This document shows positions 23,028-24,428 of a DNA stretch of 24,428 bases, one piece after another. The stretch's first letter is position 1; each line of letters begins with the position of its first letter. The notes under the pieces were generated by a model. The model was given only the letters and a program-made list of their open reading frames with translations. It was not told where the DNA came from and did not search any database. The DNA lies in IMG/VR virus record IMGVR_UViG_3300036853_000276, positions 1-24,428 of that record; one strand, written 5' to 3'. The position numbers and the translations under genes were made by a program. This stretch comes from a virus.

Positions 23028-24428
23028 TTCGCATCCCCCCAGCTTCTTTCAGAGGTTTTGATCCCGACAGGGATGATTAATGGATCGGGGTAAGGAATCT
23101 CGATTCGAGAGAGTTTATTGAGTAGAATCAAGCTTTGCTCCTTTTCTTCAATGGGGAACTGGCCAGCGAGGGAGTCGTGAACTTGGAGGAGAAGTTCGAT
23201 GTTGGTCTCCCCTCGTTGCTGGGCAGCGTCAATGTTGATGAGGGCTTGGTTGATAACACGCGCAACTACACTCTGCGGTTGCCAGCCAAGGGCTTCGGGA
23301 AGATCATAATCTCCAAACTGATAAAGCCTGGCGCCGAAGATATTCGTTACATAGCCTTGTTGGTGCATTTGCTTCTCCGTCCTTTGATGCCACTTCTTAA
23401 TCCCAGGATGCATTGCAAACCACCTGGCGATGAATTTCGCAGCTTCGTGCCGGGAGATGTTTAGTTCCAAAGCAAGCTTGTAATCACCTACTCCGTAATC
23501 CACCGCGTGTGCGCCCTTTTTCGACTTGTCCCGATTCGCTTTCCCAATCTTTGCCCGATGTTCTTTATAATTCGGATGATCTTCGCTTAACTCGTCGTAG
23601 GGAATTCCCTTGATATCAAAAATATCACAAGCATTAACAAGGTGGATATCAAGGTTGTTTCGGAGGGCGAGCTTGAGAATATCATCATCCGCTTCCCACG
23701 CTACTACTTGCAAATCCGCCCGGTCCAAGTCCATGTCGAAGAAAAGCATCCCGGGATCGGGGATGAAGAGCTTTCGGATGTTGGGGAGTTTGATGTAGTC
23801 GGGGTCTTTAATTTTTTGCTTTTCTTCGGTAGGGATGTTTTGAAGGTTCATCCCACTACCAAAGGCATTCCCCGAGGAAGCAAAGCGATAAGTAATTGGC
23901 CCCGCAACCGAGAACGCGCATCGCATGCGGTTGTCGTAATCCAGGTCAGCGTTGATAAAGGTTTTAAGGAAAACCCCAATCGAACGAAGCTCGGTGATAA
24001 GGATGCAAAGGGGTTTGAGAACTGGCTCTCGCAAGGCAATTTGCGCCATTGCGGGGGAATTCGTTGTTATAGCTTCAGTTTGCAACGCGCGGATAACCGG
24101 GAGCTTTAAGTCGTGGTAGAAGAGCTTAATTAGTTGTGTTGAGGAACGGGGGTTAAGTGGACCTCCGGCAACGTAATCTAGCTTAGCTTGTCGATCTGTT
24201 TGGGTGGCAAGGAGACCGATTTTAACGTGCTCCCTTTCCTTCCTATCCAGTGCTACTCCCCGATTCATCATCCGGAGAACAGGGAAGAAAAGGTCCTGCT
24301 GGAATTTCTGATGGGCGATAAACTTCTCATCTCCTTTAGCAAATTCAATCCCAGTTTGACGAATCTCGGGGGAGATTTCCCAAGTGATGACACAATCTTT
24401 GCAGTTGTAGATCCAGAGTTGTTGTTCC
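23024..24428 (-). CDS. Family A DNA polymerase (5' end outside window)
   Basis: The frame stays open from 24428 to the stop at 23024 (467 residues visible), so the internal Met at 24271 is not the start. The first residues include YNCKDCVITWEI, matching the exonuclease III motif (Y-x3-D). Polymerase motif A is FFDMDLDRADLQVVAWEADD, with the metal-binding Asp but Asp where Pol I has Glu710. Motif B is KKGAHAVDYGVGDYKLA, with Tyr at the Pol I Phe762 place and His where Lys is usual. Motif C is LLLQVHDSL, HDS instead of HDE. These changes occur in a phage branch of family A. It is the replicative enzyme of the phage and is coupled to the Tat-signal gene. Confidence 0.93.
   Translation of the reverse strand, partial: EQQLWIYNCKDCVITWEISPEIRQTGIEFAKGDEKFIAHQKFQQDLFFPVLRMMNRGVALDRKEREHVKIGLLATQTDRQAKLDYVAGGPLNPRSSTQLIKLFYHDLKLPVIRALQTEAITTNSPAMAQIALREPVLKPLCILITELRSIGVFLKTFINADLDYDNRMRCAFSVAGPITYRFASSGNAFGSGMNLQNIPTEEKQKIKDPDYIKLPNIRKLFIPDPGMLFFDMDLDRADLQVVAWEADDDILKLALRNNLDIHLVNACDIFDIKGIPYDELSEDHPNYKEHRAKIGKANRDKSKKGAHAVDYGVGDYKLALELNISRHEAAKFIARWFAMHPGIKKWHQRTEKQMHQQGYVTNIFGARLYQFGDYDLPEALGWQPQSVVARVINQALINIDAAQQRGETNIELLLQVHDSLAGQFPIEEKEQSLILLNKLSRIEIPYPDPLIIPVGIKTSERSWGDAK

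Noticed and set aside
24269-24271. ATG at 24271 as the DNA polymerase start
   Set aside because: The frame stays open to the window edge and upstream residues include an exonuclease-type Y-x3-D motif, so the gene simply continues beyond the window.
1-24428. tRNA genes, integrase or lysogeny genes
   Set aside because: None was recognised by eye; a tRNA scan and profile search would be needed to exclude divergent ones.

Overview
This window is a stretch of a tailed double-stranded DNA bacteriophage genome. The gene set points to a short-tailed (podovirus-like) virus: a contiguous head-and-tail module with small and large terminase, portal, scaffold, major capsid protein, connector, a nozzle-type tail protein, three large ejection/internal virion candidates and a fibre. 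There is no tape measure, tail-tube or sheath gene. Genes carry Shine-Dalgarno sequences, overlap by 1-4 bases in translationally coupled chains, and one small protein carries a twin-arginine (Tat) signal. A Gram-negative, probably proteobacterial, host is therefore likely, but this is inferred. No integrase, repressor, tRNA gene or CRISPR array was seen.

Layout. Positions 1-793 hold no convincing gene. This is a C-rich, repeat-rich control region with clustered TTCCCC motifs, an A-tract, a long pyrimidine tract, a nested dyad, a two-part direct repeat and a sigma70-like promoter (727-755) just before the small terminase. From 794 to 20924 everything runs rightward: packaging (terS, terL), head (portal, FmdB-like zinc ribbon, scaffold, major capsid, decoration candidate, a 60-aa protein), an internal rho-independent terminator (8173-8207), and tail/connector genes. 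Two unexpected enzyme-like genes follow: a GNAT acetyltransferase-like gene, and a PAPS-reductase-fold protein that keeps an iron-sulfur cysteine pattern. The run continues with ejection proteins, a repeat-built tail fibre and a cluster of small membrane and beta-rich proteins. It ends at a strong terminator (20946-20969).

From 24428 back to 20944 genes run leftward as a coupled replication-type operon: family A DNA polymerase (its 5' end lies outside the window), a tiny Tat-signal protein, a DUF3987-like primase/helicase-type ATPase, an HNH nuclease and a small Cys-rich helix-turn-helix-like protein. The rightward terminator lies inside the 3' coding end of the last leftward gene, so the two operons meet back to back.

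The least explained parts are: the control region; the Fe-S PAPS-reductase-like protein in the virion operon; the 82-aa Tat protein coupled to the DNA polymerase; the Gln-rich repeat protein; and a putative lysis region with membrane proteins but no recognisable endolysin. All function calls come from reading motifs by eye, and no database search was run.
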